Counted from the first letter of the stretch, positions 42,880 to 52,628 are shown. The stretch: 64,000 nt of DNA from Schaalia odontolytica (GCF_009730335.1 NZ_CP046315.1:1240001-1304000); one strand, 5' to 3'. Numbers and translations: made by a program. The notes: generated by a model from the sequence alone, not told the origin.

Positions 42880-44157
42880 ATGACGATCGACTATCTGACT
42901 GAGACGCGACCGCTGATGCCCCGCGAAGACATCCTGCCCGTCATTATCGGAGGAGACTTCGGCGTGTACGGAATTGGGCGTTGTTTCAACGAAGCGTTCG
43001 GTTGTCGGTGCATCTGCGTGGGATCGCAGCCGACCGAGTCGATCACCCGTTCGCACTTTTTTGATGTCCGCCACGTGAGTGCTCATGCGAGTGACGCACA
43101 GCTCCTGGACATCCTCATGACCATCGCGGGCGAGCATCCGGATAAGAAGCTGATCCTGATGGCCAACCACGACATCTTCTCGGCGTTCGTTGCTCGGAAC
43201 ATGGAGACGCTCTCGCGCCACTACGCGCTGCCGTTCCCCACCGAGGAAGTCATGGAACGACTCACCGACAAGGCGGAGTTTGCTCGTGAGTGCGAGCGGG
43301 CAGGCATTGCCACGCCGGGTACTGTCGAGGTCGATTTCTCTGGCATGGAGGACGAGGCCTGGGCTGCTCCTGAGATTCCCTTCAGCTTCCCGGTTGTTGC
43401 TAAGTCTGCGAAGGGCGAGCCCTACGACGTGCTTGAGTTCGAGGGCAAGCGCAAGATCTGGTTCATCGACACGGCCGAGGAGCTCACTCAGCTGTGGGAG
43501 ACCCTGAAGGCCGCGGGCTTCCGCGATACCTTCCTGGTGCAGGAGTTGATTCCCGGCGATAACACCGCGATGCGCTCGATCACGGCGTACGTGGACTCGC
43601 GCGGAGAGGTGACCCTGATCGGGTCGGCGCGCGTCCTCCTCGAAGACCACGCGCCCACGATGATCGGCAACCCCGTCGCCATGATCACTGAGGACTTTCC
43701 GGCGCTGTGGCGCGATGCCTGTGCCCTTCTGACCGAGAACGGCTACCGCGGTTTCGCAAACTTCGACGTGAAGATCGACCCCCGGGACGGGCGAGCGCTC
43801 TTCTTTGAGGTGAACCCGCGCATCGGCCGCAACAACTGGTACATGGCCGCCGCCGGCGCGAACCCGATGATCCCGATGGTCGAGGACCTTATCGACGGCA
43901 AGGCCTGCGAGCAGACCCGGGCAACTGATGAGATTCTCTACACCCTCGTCCCGGACTCCCTTCTGCTGCACTACATCACCGATGAGGATCTGCGCGCGCG
44001 CGTCAAGCGCATCATCCGTGAGGGCCGGCGATTCGATCTGCTCCTCAATCCGACGGAGAAGGATCTGCGACGTAACCTCATCGTCTGGCTCCAAAAGCAA
44101 AACCACCGACGTAAGTTCGCCCGATACTACCCGGAGCCGACGGAGACGTCGTATTGA
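42880..44157 (+). CDS. ATP-grasp carboxylate-amine ligase, possibly a peptidoglycan cross-bridge D-amino-acid ligase
   Basis: This 425-residue ATP-grasp protein has an N-terminal Rossmann-like subdomain (LPVIIGGDFGVYGIGRCFNE), an ATP-binding lid around residues 155-235 (VVAKSAKGEPYDVLEFEGK and FLVQELIPGDN) and the metal-binding RALFFEVNPRIGRNNWYM near 308-325. Such enzymes join a carboxyl-phosphate to an amine. A relative, the D-aspartate ligase of Enterococcus faecium, attaches D-Asp to the peptidoglycan Lys side chain. The next gene is a FemABX-type transferase, which supports a cross-bridge role, with D-Asp or D-Glu as the likely substrate. The assignment is inferred from family and context. 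Confidence 0.75.
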   Translation: MTIDYLTETRPLMPREDILPVIIGGDFGVYGIGRCFNEAFGCRCICVGSQPTESITRSHFFDVRHVSAHASDAQLLDILMTIAGEHPDKKLILMANHDIFSAFVARNMETLSRHYALPFPTEEVMERLTDKAEFARECERAGIATPGTVEVDFSGMEDEAWAAPEIPFSFPVVAKSAKGEPYDVLEFEGKRKIWFIDTAEELTQLWETLKAAGFRDTFLVQELIPGDNTAMRSITAYVDSRGEVTLIGSARVLLEDHAPTMIGNPVAMITEDFPALWRDACALLTENGYRGFANFDVKIDPRDGRALFFEVNPRIGRNNWYMAAAGANPMIPMVEDLIDGKACEQTRATDEILYTLVPDSLLLHYITDEDLRARVKRIIREGRRFDLLLNPTEKDLRRNLIVWLQKQNHRRKFARYYPEPTETSY

Positions 44158-44159
44158 CT

Positions 44160-44195
44160 CCCACCGCCCCGGCCCGCCCCGGCCTCGTCGGTGGG
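44160..44195 (+). other. Hairpin between the ATP-grasp and Fem genes
   Basis: CCCACCG (44160-44166) pairs with CGGTGGG (44189-44195) around a C-rich loop. TAGACT at about 44210 may be a -10 box for the next gene. It may be an attenuator or terminator separating the two genes. Confidence 0.4.
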
Positions 44196-44256
44196 GGAGG
44201 AGGCCCTGATAGACTGACCCCCTACGCGACCGATAATTCCGACTAACGAGGACACC

Positions 44257-45282
44257 ATGACGACAACCGCACTCGTGCCCATTTCTCAGGAAGACAAGAT
44301 CGCCGCGGTCTCTGGCTTCCAGGACCGCTCCCTGCCTATCGAACAGACGTGCGTGTGGGAGGCTTTTGAGGAATCCCAAGGCCACGGAGTGTGGGGACGC
44401 TACGCCTGGTGCGAGGATGATTCCAAGGTTGCGTTCATCACCCTCTACAAGTATTCGGTGCGCGGCGTCCACTACCTGTGGGCGAAGTGGGGACCCGCGT
44501 GGGTCAAGGAAGCGACGCCCGAACGCGAAGCCGCCCTGCGCGCCGACCTCCTGCGCGAGATTAAGGCAAAGGATAAGACCGTCGCCTTCGTGCGCCTGCA
44601 CGCCATCTACCAGCACCCCGACCTGTGCATGCCACTGCAGACGATCTCCTACGACCGCACCGTCGTCATCGACACCTCTGGCAAGACCGAAGAAGCGATC
44701 CTCGCCGCCATGCCCAAGGCGGGTAAGCGTTCGATTCGCTCTGGCCTGAAGAAGGGCAAGGCCGAGGGCGTGACCTTCCACGAGGACACTGCCAATGCCG
44801 AGGCCGTCATTGACGAGTACTACGCCGTCATGGAGGAGACCGCCAAGCGCGACGGCTTCCGTCCCCACCCCAAGGAGTACTACCTCAGCCTGCTTCAGAC
44901 GCTGGGCCCGAAGCACGCGCGCATCTTCTCGATGCGCGATGCCGACGGAAATATCCTGTGCTGGGACTTCTGCCTTGTTGAGGGAATCCGCGCGCAGGCC
45001 GAGTACGGCGCCTCCACCGAGGCCGGTCGTCGTCTGCGTCAGCCTCCGGTCCTGGACTTCCTGGCGGCCGAGTTCCTCGCCCGCGACGGCGTGCGTGAGT
45101 TTGACCTGATGGGCGCGCATTCGCCGCGCTGCCCCGATCTCTATAGCGTCGGAAAGTACAAGAGTGCCTTCGCCACGCAATTCACAGACGTGCCCGGTGG
45201 CTGGGACATGCCCATCAAGAAGTCCACCTACCGTGCCATGATCGCCGCGAAGGCCGTGAAGGACTGGCGCGCCCGCTCCTGA
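44257..45282 (+). CDS. FemABX-family peptidoglycan bridge aminoacyltransferase
   Basis: This 341-residue double-GNAT-fold transferase uses aminoacyl-tRNA to extend the peptide side chain of lipid II or peptidoglycan. Typical features are VWEAFEESQGHGVWGRYAW near the N-terminus, the RSIRSGLKKGKAEGV and YYAVMEETAKRDGF segments (about residues 150-195), and FDLMGAHSPRCPDLYSVGKY near 285-305. These match the FemX/MurM pattern including the KYKSAF ending. The ATP-grasp ligase immediately upstream suggests that the two together build a cross-bridge. The amino acid it transfers cannot be read from sequence. Confidence 0.85.
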   Translation: MTTTALVPISQEDKIAAVSGFQDRSLPIEQTCVWEAFEESQGHGVWGRYAWCEDDSKVAFITLYKYSVRGVHYLWAKWGPAWVKEATPEREAALRADLLREIKAKDKTVAFVRLHAIYQHPDLCMPLQTISYDRTVVIDTSGKTEEAILAAMPKAGKRSIRSGLKKGKAEGVTFHEDTANAEAVIDEYYAVMEETAKRDGFRPHPKEYYLSLLQTLGPKHARIFSMRDADGNILCWDFCLVEGIRAQAEYGASTEAGRRLRQPPVLDFLAAEFLARDGVREFDLMGAHSPRCPDLYSVGKYKSAFATQFTDVPGGWDMPIKKSTYRAMIAAKAVKDWRARS

Positions 45283-45354
45283 AGCGTTCGCGCCACGGGG
45301 CTAGAATTCAATTCGCAACACAATCTCGCGTATCTAACGAAACTAGGAGACACA

Positions 45355-47388
45355 GTGCCCGATATCTCGCTCGTCATTGACGGACACGAACAGACCGTAC
45401 CGGCGGGGACCACGGGCACAACGTGGTTCGAGAAGTCGCGCGACGTCGTCGCCATCAAGGTTGACGGTACGCCGCGTGACCTCGAGACGCCTTTTGAAGC
45501 AGGAACGACCGTCGAGGCCATCACCTTGGCCAGCGAGGACGGTCTGAACATCCTGCGCCACAGCGCCACGCACGTGCTCGCGCAGGCCGTCCAGGATGTG
45601 TTCCCCGACGTGAACCTGGGCATCGGGCCCTTCATCACCGACGGCTTCTACTACGACTTCGGCAATATCGATGCGGTGACCCCCGAGCTGCTGCGCGACC
45701 TCGAGAAGCGCATGAAGCGCATCGTCAAGGAAGGTCAGCGCTTTGTGCGTCGCGAGATCTCCGAGGAGGAGGCTGTCGTCGAGCTGGCCGAGCAGCCCTA
45801 CAAGCTCGAGCTCGTCACCACGAAGGGTAAGGGCGCCGAGGGCGCTTCCGTCGAGGTCGGCGGTGGCACGCTCACCATGTACGACAACGTCCGCCGCGAC
45901 GGCTCGGTCGCGTGGAAGGACCTGTGCCGCGGTCCGCACCTGCCCTCCACCAAGCTCATCGGTAACGGCTTCGCGCTGACCAAGGCCTCGGCCGCCTACT
46001 GGAAGGGCGACCAGGCGGGCGATCAGCTTCAGCGCATCTACGGAACCGCCTGGGCCTCCAAGGAAGACCTCGTCGCCTACCAGGAGCGCATCAAGGAAGC
46101 CGAGCGCCGCGACCACCGTCGCCTCGGCGCCGAGCTGGACCTGTACTCCTTCCCCGAGGAGATCGGCCCCGGCCTCGTCGTATTCCATCCCAAGGGCGGA
46201 ATCCTGCGCCACGAGATCGAGTCCTACGTGACCGACCGTCACAAGGCGGCCGGCTTCGACTTCGTGCACACGCCCGAGATCTCCAAGGGCGGTCTCTTCC
46301 ACACGTCGGGTCACCTGCCCTACTACGCGGACACGATGTTCCCGCCCATGCTCGTCGACGAAGAGCGCGACGAGGATGGCAACGTCACCAAGGCAGGCCA
46401 GGAGTACTACCTCAAGGCCATGAACTGCCCGATGCACAACCTGATCTTCCGTTCGCGTGGCCGCTCCTACCGCGAGCTGCCCCTGCGCTTCTACGAGCTG
46501 GGCCACGACTACCGCTACGAGAAGAGCGGTGTCGTCCACGGCCTGACCCGCATGCGTGGCTTCACGCAGGACGACTCGCACACCTACTGCACGCCTGAGC
46601 AGGCCTCGGAAGAGATCCGCACGCAGATCGCGTTCTTCCTGTCGATTCTCTCGGCTTTCGGCCTCAAGGACTTCTACCTGGAGCTGTCCACGCGCGACGA
46701 GGACGGCAAGAAGAAGGACAAGTTCATCGGCTCGGATGAGGATTGGGCGGCTGCCACGAAGGCCCTCGAGGACGCCTGCGCGGCGACCGGCCTCGACCTG
46801 GTTCCGGATCCGGGCGGCGCCGCCTTCTACGGCCCCAAGGTCTCCGTGCAGGTTAAGGACGCGATCGGTCGCACCTGGCAGATGTCGACGATCCAGTACG
46901 ACTTCAACCAGCCCGACCGCTTCGACCTGGAGTACACGGCAGCCGACGGCTCCCGTCAGCGCCCCGTCATGATCCACTCCGCCAAGCTGGGTTCGGTCGA
47001 GCGCTTCATTGGCGTTCTCACCGAGCACTACGCGGGTGCATTCCCGGCGTGGCTCTCGCCCGTCCAGGTTCGCCTCATCCCCGTCGCCGAGGCCTTCGAC
47101 GGCTACGTCAAGGACGTTGCCGCGAAGCTGCGCGAGCGCGGCGTGCGCGTCGAGACGGACCTGTCGGACGACCGCTTCGGCAAGAAGATTCGCAACGCCT
47201 CCAAGGACAAGATCCCGTTCACGCTCATCGCCGGCGGCGAGGACGTCGAGGCTGGGGCCGTGTCCTTCCGTCTGCGTGACGGCTCGCAGCACAACGGCGT
47301 CGCCGTCGATCGCGCGGTCGAGCTGATCGTCTCGCACATCGAGCAGCGCAACAACGCCGATCAGATCGACGGCCTCGACGAGGCGTGA
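45355..47388 (+). CDS. thrS: Threonyl-tRNA synthetase
   Basis: This 677-residue class II synthetase charges tRNA-Thr. It has an N-terminal TGS domain (about 1-60). The editing SAD domain begins [17 protein letters not shown] (about 66-82). The catalytic core includes [20 protein letters not shown] with the zinc-binding Cys near 359, [16 protein letters not shown], and [12 protein letters not shown]. The C-terminal anticodon-binding domain starts near residue 565. The GTG start has AGGAG 5 nt upstream. No T-box leader fits in the 72-nt gap upstream. It opens the block that continues with HIT and PIM genes, an order common in actinobacteria. Confidence 0.96.
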   Translation: MPDISLVIDGHEQTVPAGTTGTTWFEKSRDVVAIKVDGTPRDLETPFEAGTTVEAITLASEDGLNILRHSATHVLAQAVQDVFPDVNLGIGPFITDGFYYDFGNIDAVTPELLRDLEKRMKRIVKEGQRFVRREISEEEAVVELAEQPYKLELVTTKGKGAEGASVEVGGGTLTMYDNVRRDGSVAWKDLCRGPHLPSTKLIGNGFALTKASAAYWKGDQAGDQLQRIYGTAWASKEDLVAYQERIKEAERRDHRRLGAELDLYSFPEEIGPGLVVFHPKGGILRHEIESYVTDRHKAAGFDFVHTPEISKGGLFHTSGHLPYYADTMFPPMLVDEERDEDGNVTKAGQEYYLKAMNCPMHNLIFRSRGRSYRELPLRFYELGHDYRYEKSGVVHGLTRMRGFTQDDSHTYCTPEQASEEIRTQIAFFLSILSAFGLKDFYLELSTRDEDGKKKDKFIGSDEDWAAATKALEDACAATGLDLVPDPGGAAFYGPKVSVQVKDAIGRTWQMSTIQYDFNQPDRFDLEYTAADGSRQRPVMIHSAKLGSVERFIGVLTEHYAGAFPAWLSPVQVRLIPVAEAFDGYVKDVAAKLRERGVRVETDLSDDRFGKKIRNASKDKIPFTLIAGGEDVEAGAVSFRLRDGSQHNGVAVDRAVELIVSHIEQRNNADQIDGLDEA

Positions 47389-47393
47389 GAGTC

Positions 47394-47987
47394 ATGAGCC
47401 GCGACGCCGGTTCGGACTCGATCGGTACCCCGAACGGCCCGTTGCCGACCGAGGACGCCCGCTCGTTGGCGGGCGTCCCGGACGGCTTCGGTCGTTTCTG
47501 GACCCCCTACCGGATGGCCTATATACGCGGCGAAGGCAAGCCCGCCGACGCCTCGGACGTCGGGTGCCCGTTCTGCACGGCGCCCGGTAAGGACGACCAG
47601 GCTGGACTGATCGTCTACCGCGGCGACAGTTGCTTCGTGCTCATGAACCTGTTCCCCTACAATTCCGGGCACCTGCTCGTGTGCCCGTATCGTCACGTCT
47701 CTGACTACACGGAGCTCACGGACGAGGAACGCGTGGAGCTGGGCAACCTGACGGCGACCGCCATGCGCGTCACCCGTGAGGTCGCGTCTCCGGCGGGTTT
47801 CAACCTGGGTATGAACCAGGGTGAGGTGGCCGGTGCCGGTATCGCCGCTCACCTGCACCAGCACGTCGTTCCGCGCTGGTTGGGGGACGCGAACTTCCTG
47901 CCGATTATTGCGCAGACGAAGGCCGTGCCTGAGCTCCTGGAGGACGCTCGCGCGCGGCTGGCCGCCGCCTGGCCGAAGGAGGACTAA
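47394..47987 (+). CDS. HIT-domain protein (Ap4A phosphorylase/hydrolase type)
   Basis: This 197-residue histidine-triad nucleotide-binding protein carries HLHQHVVPRW (H-x-H-x-H) near residues 151-160 and the conserved LMNLFPYNSGHLLVCPYRH near 84-102. Two cysteines in GCPFCTAPG may bind zinc. It likely cleaves dinucleoside polyphosphates. ATG 47394 is preferred, with GAGG 10 nt upstream; GTG 47385, overlapping the thrS stop, is possible. It ends one base into the next gene's start. In mycobacteria the same position, next to the PIM genes, holds a HIT protein. Confidence 0.87.
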   Translation: MSRDAGSDSIGTPNGPLPTEDARSLAGVPDGFGRFWTPYRMAYIRGEGKPADASDVGCPFCTAPGKDDQAGLIVYRGDSCFVLMNLFPYNSGHLLVCPYRHVSDYTELTDEERVELGNLTATAMRVTREVASPAGFNLGMNQGEVAGAGIAAHLHQHVVPRWLGDANFLPIIAQTKAVPELLEDARARLAAAWPKED

Positions 47988-48613
47988 TGCTCGGAAACCA
48001 TGGACGTTCCATCACGAAGGCGATCTTTACGCCTCTCGCTCGGGTTCTCGCACGCGTGGGCGTCACCCCGAATATGGTGACGGTCGCGGGCACTGTTGCG
48101 ACGGTCGCGATCGCGGTTATTTGCATTCCTCAGGGGTGGATTTGGCAGGGCGGCATCGTCCTGGCCGTCGTGATGTTCGGCGACTCCGTGGATGGCATGC
48201 TCGCGCGCATGACGACGGGCGGCACGCGTTTTGGTGCTTTCCTCGATTCGACGCTCGACCGTCTGGGCGATGGAGCCGTCTTTGGCTCCCTCACCGCCTA
48301 CGCAGTCTTCCGGATGGACGACTCGTTCGTGCGCACATGGGCAATCATCACCGGCATCTGCTCGATCGTTGGTGCGGCCGCCGTTCCCTACGCGCGCGCC
48401 CGCGCGGAATCTGTCGGCGTCGTCGCCAAGCTGGGCATCGCTGAGCGCACCGACCGGCTCATCATTGGCATGGGTACGGCGATCCTCATGAGTCTCGGTC
48501 TGCCCGAGTGGGTATTTGCGGCTGGCCTAACCTGGGTGGCGTTTGCATCCTTCGTCACCGTCTGCCAGCGCATTTGGTTCACTGCCCACAACATCGACGA
48601 GGGAACGCCGTGA
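47987..48613 (+). CDS. CDP-alcohol phosphatidyltransferase, phosphatidylinositol-phosphate synthase type
   Basis: This 208-residue membrane enzyme has the CDP-alcohol phosphotransferase motif D-x2-D-G-x2-A-R-x8-G-x3-D-x3-D, read as GDSVDGMLARMTTGG then RFGAFLDSTLD (about residues 64-87). In actinobacterial PIM clusters this enzyme joins CDP-diacylglycerol to inositol-1-phosphate, making phosphatidylinositol phosphate. GGAGG lies a few nt before ATG 47987. Overlaps with both neighbours indicate one operon. PgsA (glycerol-phosphate) activity is the alternative, but the downstream acyltransferase and mannosyltransferase favour inositol. Confidence 0.86.
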   Translation: MLGNHGRSITKAIFTPLARVLARVGVTPNMVTVAGTVATVAIAVICIPQGWIWQGGIVLAVVMFGDSVDGMLARMTTGGTRFGAFLDSTLDRLGDGAVFGSLTAYAVFRMDDSFVRTWAIITGICSIVGAAAVPYARARAESVGVVAKLGIAERTDRLIIGMGTAILMSLGLPEWVFAAGLTWVAFASFVTVCQRIWFTAHNIDEGTP

Positions 48614-49536
48614 GTTTTTCGCCCCTGTCGCTCGCCTTTTCGATCGCCCCCCGCTTGCCGCTGCGCCTCGTCATGCGCATGGCGGACACTGGTGCATCGA
48701 TTGCGGCTAGGCGCGGGGGAGCCATGATCGACCGGCTGCGCGCCAACATGGCACGTTTGACTGGAAACGAGCCATCCGCCCACGAGGTGCGTGACGCGGT
48801 CCGGTCGCACATCCGCAACTATGCTGAGCAGTTGATGCTCGGATCGTGTCGCGGCGAACCGTTGCTCAAGGGAGTCTCCTTCGAGGGCTTCGAGGCCCTG
48901 GCCACGGCCAGCGAAGATGGACCGGTCGTCCTCGCTCTCGGACACTCCGGCAGCTGGGATCGTGCCGGCGCCTGGGTGTGTGCACACGGCCGGGGCATCG
49001 TGACTGTCGCGGAGAAGGTGGAGCCTCCCGCGCTGTTTGAACGTTTCGTGTCGCTGCGCGAAGGCCTCGGCATGGAGATCATTGGCGTCGTGAAGGGTGA
49101 GTCTGTGTTTTCCACCCTCATCGAGCGCGTGCGCGGCCGTAGCGTCATCGTCCCGCTTCTTGCAGACAGGGATATTTCGGGTTCGGGCATTGAGGTCGAC
49201 CTGGGGACGCGGCGCGCACTCGTCGCCGCGGGTCCCGCTGCGCTCGCGACGAAGCTGGAGCGTCCGCTTTTCGCAGCCTGCATCACCTACGAGAACGAGA
49301 CTCCGACCGGGGCCGATGTACGCGTGCGTTGCGTCGGACCGATCAATGCAGATGGCCAGGAGCACCCCGACCTCAACCGCGTCGAAGCTCTCACACAGGC
49401 GTGGGTGGACGAGTTTGCCGCCATGATGGCGACCAAGGCGCAGGACTGGCACATGATGCAGCGCGTGTATGTGGAGGATCTTGACCCCGAGCGCCTGGCG
49501 CGCGCGAGGGCCGAGCACGAGAGGAAGAATCGATGA
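48610..49536 (+). CDS. Phosphatidylinositol mannoside acyltransferase (LpxL/HtrB superfamily)
   Basis: This 308-residue acyltransferase carries the H-x4-D catalytic motif in LALGHSGSWDRAGAWV (about residues 109-124). It resembles PatA (Rv2611c), which acylates the mannose of PIM1/PIM2. GTG 48610 overlaps the preceding stop (GTGA); a longer frame upstream is only overlap. It sits between the phosphatidylinositol-phosphate synthase and the PimA-like mannosyltransferase, the same order as in mycobacteria, which supports the call strongly. Confidence 0.88.
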   Translation: MSFSPLSLAFSIAPRLPLRLVMRMADTGASIAARRGGAMIDRLRANMARLTGNEPSAHEVRDAVRSHIRNYAEQLMLGSCRGEPLLKGVSFEGFEALATASEDGPVVLALGHSGSWDRAGAWVCAHGRGIVTVAEKVEPPALFERFVSLREGLGMEIIGVVKGESVFSTLIERVRGRSVIVPLLADRDISGSGIEVDLGTRRALVAAGPAALATKLERPLFAACITYENETPTGADVRVRCVGPINADGQEHPDLNRVEALTQAWVDEFAAMMATKAQDWHMMQRVYVEDLDPERLARARAEHERKNR

Positions 49537-50714
49537 AGATCGGAATCGTGAATCCCTACTCCTGGGACGTGCCCGGGGGAGTGGGCTTCCATATCCGCGA
49601 CCTTGCGTTGAAGCTGCGGTCCCGCGGACACGACGTTCAGGTGCTGACGCCGTCGACCTCGGAGGACCTGCCCGAGTGGATCACGTCCGCGGGTTCGTCC
49701 GTGTCGATCCCCTTCAACGGATCGGTGGCCAATATTTCCGTGAAGCCGAAGGCGCTCGCGCGTACTCGCCGTTGGCTGGCAGAGAACGATTTTGACGTCG
49801 TGCACGTCCACGAGCCTGTCGTTCCCTCGGTGTCGATGGCAGCTGCGATGCTGTCGACTGCCCCCCTCGTGGGGACATTCCATGCGGCCCTCGGTCGGTC
49901 GGTCTCGCGCGCGATTGCCTCGGCGCCCATGCGCCTGTACATGGAACGCATCGGAGTGCGCATCGCGGTGTCCGAGGAGGCGCGCCGAACGCTGATCGAG
50001 CACCACGGCGGCGATGCCGTCATCATTCCGAACGGGGTCGAAACGGCCTCGTTCCGCACCGCGCAGCCCCTTGAACAGTGGGTGGCGACGGACGAACGTC
50101 CGGTCATCGTGTTCCTCGGCCGCCTCGATGAGCCCCGTAAGGGCCTGAGCATTTTCGCCGGTGCCATTGCTGGTGTCCTTGAGCGTTTCCCGGGTGCGCG
50201 TTTCCTGATTGCCGGCCGAGGAGATGCCCCGGAGATTCGCCAGGCCGTTGAGCGTTTTGGCGATTCCGTGTCCTTCCTCGGCGGAATCAGTGATGAGGAG
50301 AAGGAATCCTTGCTCGCCGGCGCCACCATCTACGTCGCTCCGCAGACGGGCGGAGAGTCATTCGGCATTGTCCTCGTCGAGGCGATGGCGGCCCATACGG
50401 CTGTCGTTGCCTCGGATATCCCGGCCTTCCGTGCGGTGCTTGAGGACGGGCGAGCTGGCGCGCTCTTCGAGAGGGGCAACAGCGACTCGCTCGCACGTAC
50501 GCTCATCGACCTGCTGACCGACCGCGACCGCCTCGAGGAGCTGTCCGCTGCCGGAGCGCGCTCATCGGCGCAGTACGACTGGGAGGTTGTTGCCGATAAG
50601 GTCTTCGAGGTCTACAAGCTGGCGATTGCCATGGGAAGTCCCGCCGAATCAGGAACGCGCCGGGCACGTGACCTGATCCGAGGTCGTGGAGAAGAAGGGG
50701 AGGAGCTCGCATGA
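49533..50714 (+). CDS. pimA: Phosphatidylinositol alpha-mannosyltransferase, PimA-like (GT4)
   Basis: This 393-residue GT-B glycosyltransferase of family 4 begins MKIGIVNPYSWDVPGGVGFH, the acceptor-binding glycine loop. The donor site near residues 272-290 (PQTGGESFGIVLVEAMAAH) has the E-x7-E motif of retaining GT4 enzymes. It would transfer mannose from GDP-mannose to phosphatidylinositol, the first committed PIM step, at the inner face of the membrane. ATGA overlap with the acyltransferase gene and with the next gene indicates an operon. Confidence 0.88.
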   Translation: MKIGIVNPYSWDVPGGVGFHIRDLALKLRSRGHDVQVLTPSTSEDLPEWITSAGSSVSIPFNGSVANISVKPKALARTRRWLAENDFDVVHVHEPVVPSVSMAAAMLSTAPLVGTFHAALGRSVSRAIASAPMRLYMERIGVRIAVSEEARRTLIEHHGGDAVIIPNGVETASFRTAQPLEQWVATDERPVIVFLGRLDEPRKGLSIFAGAIAGVLERFPGARFLIAGRGDAPEIRQAVERFGDSVSFLGGISDEEKESLLAGATIYVAPQTGGESFGIVLVEAMAAHTAVVASDIPAFRAVLEDGRAGALFERGNSDSLARTLIDLLTDRDRLEELSAAGARSSAQYDWEVVADKVFEVYKLAIAMGSPAESGTRRARDLIRGRGEEGEELA

Positions 50715-51325
50715 TCTCGCTGTCCCCGTGGCTGCTTGTCGCTATCGTATTCGCCGTTATCGCGCTCGGCGTCGTCGCAGGATTTGCGATCACGCGTGCG
50801 CGCCGTCTGGATCGGCTCCATCAGCGCATCCTTGCTTCGCGAGACTCTCTCTCGCGCCTCCTGCTGCGCCGGGCCTCCGAGGCAGACCTGCTGACCCGCA
50901 GCGTTGGGCTGGAAAACTCCGGCCTCGCCGACGCTGCGCGCGCCTATATTCAGGATGGGGGAGACCAGCTCACCACCGATGGCCTCGACCGCCGAACTGC
51001 GGCGCAACGCCAGGGCAATCGTGTCGAGGTAGCGACGCGTTTGGAGCGTGCGTCCGCCTTGTCTCGCGCAATCCGTGAGACTCTCATCCCCGACGAACGG
51101 GCGCGCATTGCATCGGATCCTCAGGCCAGCGCACGCCTGGAAGCGTTGGATGCGACGTGCTATCGCATCGAGCTCACGCGCAACGTGCATAACGTGGATG
51201 TCGCGGGAGTTCGCGCCCTGCGTTCCGCACGAATGGTAAAATTGTTGCGACTGGCCGGGCATGCTCCGATTCCCGAGCCCATTGACTTTGACGATGACAC
51301 GCGAACGGGTGGACGAGGTTACTGA
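50711..51325 (+). CDS. LemA-like membrane-anchored protein of unknown function
   Basis: This 204-residue protein has one N-terminal membrane helix (SPWLLVAIVFAVIALGVVAG, about 5-25) followed by a helical cytoplasmic or extracellular domain. Its ending, with RIELTRNVHNVDVAGVRALR, recalls the LemA family (helical protein with a YN-type motif). It is coupled to pimA by ATGA overlap and is followed after 1 nt by a PrsW-type protease. A similar conserved protein often follows pimA in actinobacteria. No activity is assigned. Confidence 0.75.
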   Translation: MISLSPWLLVAIVFAVIALGVVAGFAITRARRLDRLHQRILASRDSLSRLLLRRASEADLLTRSVGLENSGLADAARAYIQDGGDQLTTDGLDRRTAAQRQGNRVEVATRLERASALSRAIRETLIPDERARIASDPQASARLEALDATCYRIELTRNVHNVDVAGVRALRSARMVKLLRLAGHAPIPEPIDFDDDTRTGGRGY

Positions 51326-51326
51326 C

Positions 51327-52628
51327 ATGCACGCGACCCACTGGGGAGGGCCCGGCGAGGACTATCGCCTCAGCAAGATCAGCAGTGCCACCATCGACTC
51401 CACTGATGGCGTCTCGGCACCGGCCCCCGACGATGCCGCTCCCGTCTGGCAGCCTCCCAAGGCCGCGCACTCCTTCCCCTGGTTCGAGGTCGTCATGACG
51501 ACTATCGGCGTGCTGGGGACCATCGGCATCATCATCTACGGTTTGGCACCCGAGTCTTCAAGCGTGACCGCCTTCGTGAAGACGACGCTGCTGTCCCTGG
51601 TTGCCCTCGTGATTGTCGTCGGCTTCCTCCAGCGGATCGATCGCTGGGAGCCAGAACCGTGGACGACGAAGCTCGCAATGTTTCTGTGGGGCGGGGGTGT
51701 GGCGACCCTGACGTCGATGATTACGAACACGGCGCTCCACACAGACATTGCCTTCACGATCGGAGACCTGCGGCGCGCCGAGGCGCTTGCCATGTCATTC
51801 ATTGCGCCACTCGTGGAGGAGACATTCAAGGGGATCGGTGTCCTCATCATCGTCGTTGTACGCCGCAACAGCATCAACTCGGTACTCGACGGTGTCGTGT
51901 ACGCGGGATTCTCGGCGGCGGGGTTCCTTTTCTTCGAAGACATTTTGTACTTCCTGCGCACCGAGGGCCAAGGAACAAAGACTCTCGTGTTGGTGTTCGT
52001 TCTTCGTGCCCTGGCAGGGCCCTTTCTGCACGTGATGGCCACGTCGATGACGGGCATCGGATTGGCGCTCGCCCTGATCAAGTTCCGACGCGGATGGTCG
52101 AAGACCGCCATCGTTGTCGTGTTCTGGTTTGCTGCCATGCTCATTCACTTCGCATGGAACGGGAGCATCGCGTTGCCCGCATCCGGAACAGGGTTCATCG
52201 TGATGTACCTCGTGGTGGGTATTCCCGGGTTTGTCCTCTGGTCGGTTCTCCTGCTTCGAGCTGCCCGACGGGAGGCTCTCCACATTCGCGACGGCCTCGT
52301 CCCGTACGTACGCACCGGATGGATCCTTCCCGGCGAAGTGTCGATGGCGACCGATCGTCGCGCGCGTCAAGCCGCCTTCAAGTGGACTGCCCAGGGCGGA
52401 CGGGATGCGAAGCGTGCCATGCGAGCCTTCTTGTCCGACCTGGCCTCCCTCGGCCTCGACCAGCGCCTCATGGCTCGCCACGGCGCCGATCGCTCGCGCA
52501 TTGAAAACGATCGTCGGATGCTAGCCGATGCCGTTGAAAAGCGTCGTGAATTCCTGCGACTGACCTCTATCGCGGAGCAGCAAAAGGACGTCACAAACGC
52601 CGTCGCGGGTCGTGCGCAGGTCGCATGA
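51327..52628 (+). CDS. PrsW-family intramembrane metalloprotease (first)
   Basis: This 433-residue multi-pass membrane protein is of the PrsW/CAAX-protease-like family. PrsW cleaves anti-sigma factors within the membrane. Conserved elements are the EExxK motif in LVEETFKGIGVLI (near residue 163), FFEDILYFLR, GPFLHVMATSMTGIG (His) and ALLIHFAWNGS-like AMLIHFAWNGS (His). Residues 345-433 form a charged cytoplasmic tail. GAGG lies 8 nt before ATG 51327; the longer frame to 51261 overlaps the previous gene. It is followed by a second PrsW-type gene. The substrate could be an anti-sigma factor encoded elsewhere. Confidence 0.83.
   Translation: MHATHWGGPGEDYRLSKISSATIDSTDGVSAPAPDDAAPVWQPPKAAHSFPWFEVVMTTIGVLGTIGIIIYGLAPESSSVTAFVKTTLLSLVALVIVVGFLQRIDRWEPEPWTTKLAMFLWGGGVATLTSMITNTALHTDIAFTIGDLRRAEALAMSFIAPLVEETFKGIGVLIIVVVRRNSINSVLDGVVYAGFSAAGFLFFEDILYFLRTEGQGTKTLVLVFVLRALAGPFLHVMATSMTGIGLALALIKFRRGWSKTAIVVVFWFAAMLIHFAWNGSIALPASGTGFIVMYLVVGIPGFVLWSVLLLRAARREALHIRDGLVPYVRTGWILPGEVSMATDRRARQAAFKWTAQGGRDAKRAMRAFLSDLASLGLDQRLMARHGADRSRIENDRRMLADAVEKRREFLRLTSIAEQQKDVTNAVAGRAQVA

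Noticed and set aside
42838-45180. Very long minus-strand open frame (780 codons) opposite the ATP-grasp and Fem genes
   Set aside because: High-GC codon bias of the real plus-strand genes removes stops on the other strand. The translation is rich in Arg/His/Gly with no domain, and the plus-strand proteins are clearly recognisable.
45283-45354. T-box leader for thrS
   Set aside because: The gap is only 72 bases, with no specifier or antiterminator structure.
45343-47337. Long minus-strand open frame (664 codons) opposite thrS
   Set aside because: It is a shadow of the threonyl-tRNA synthetase gene, with no family features or ribosome-binding site.
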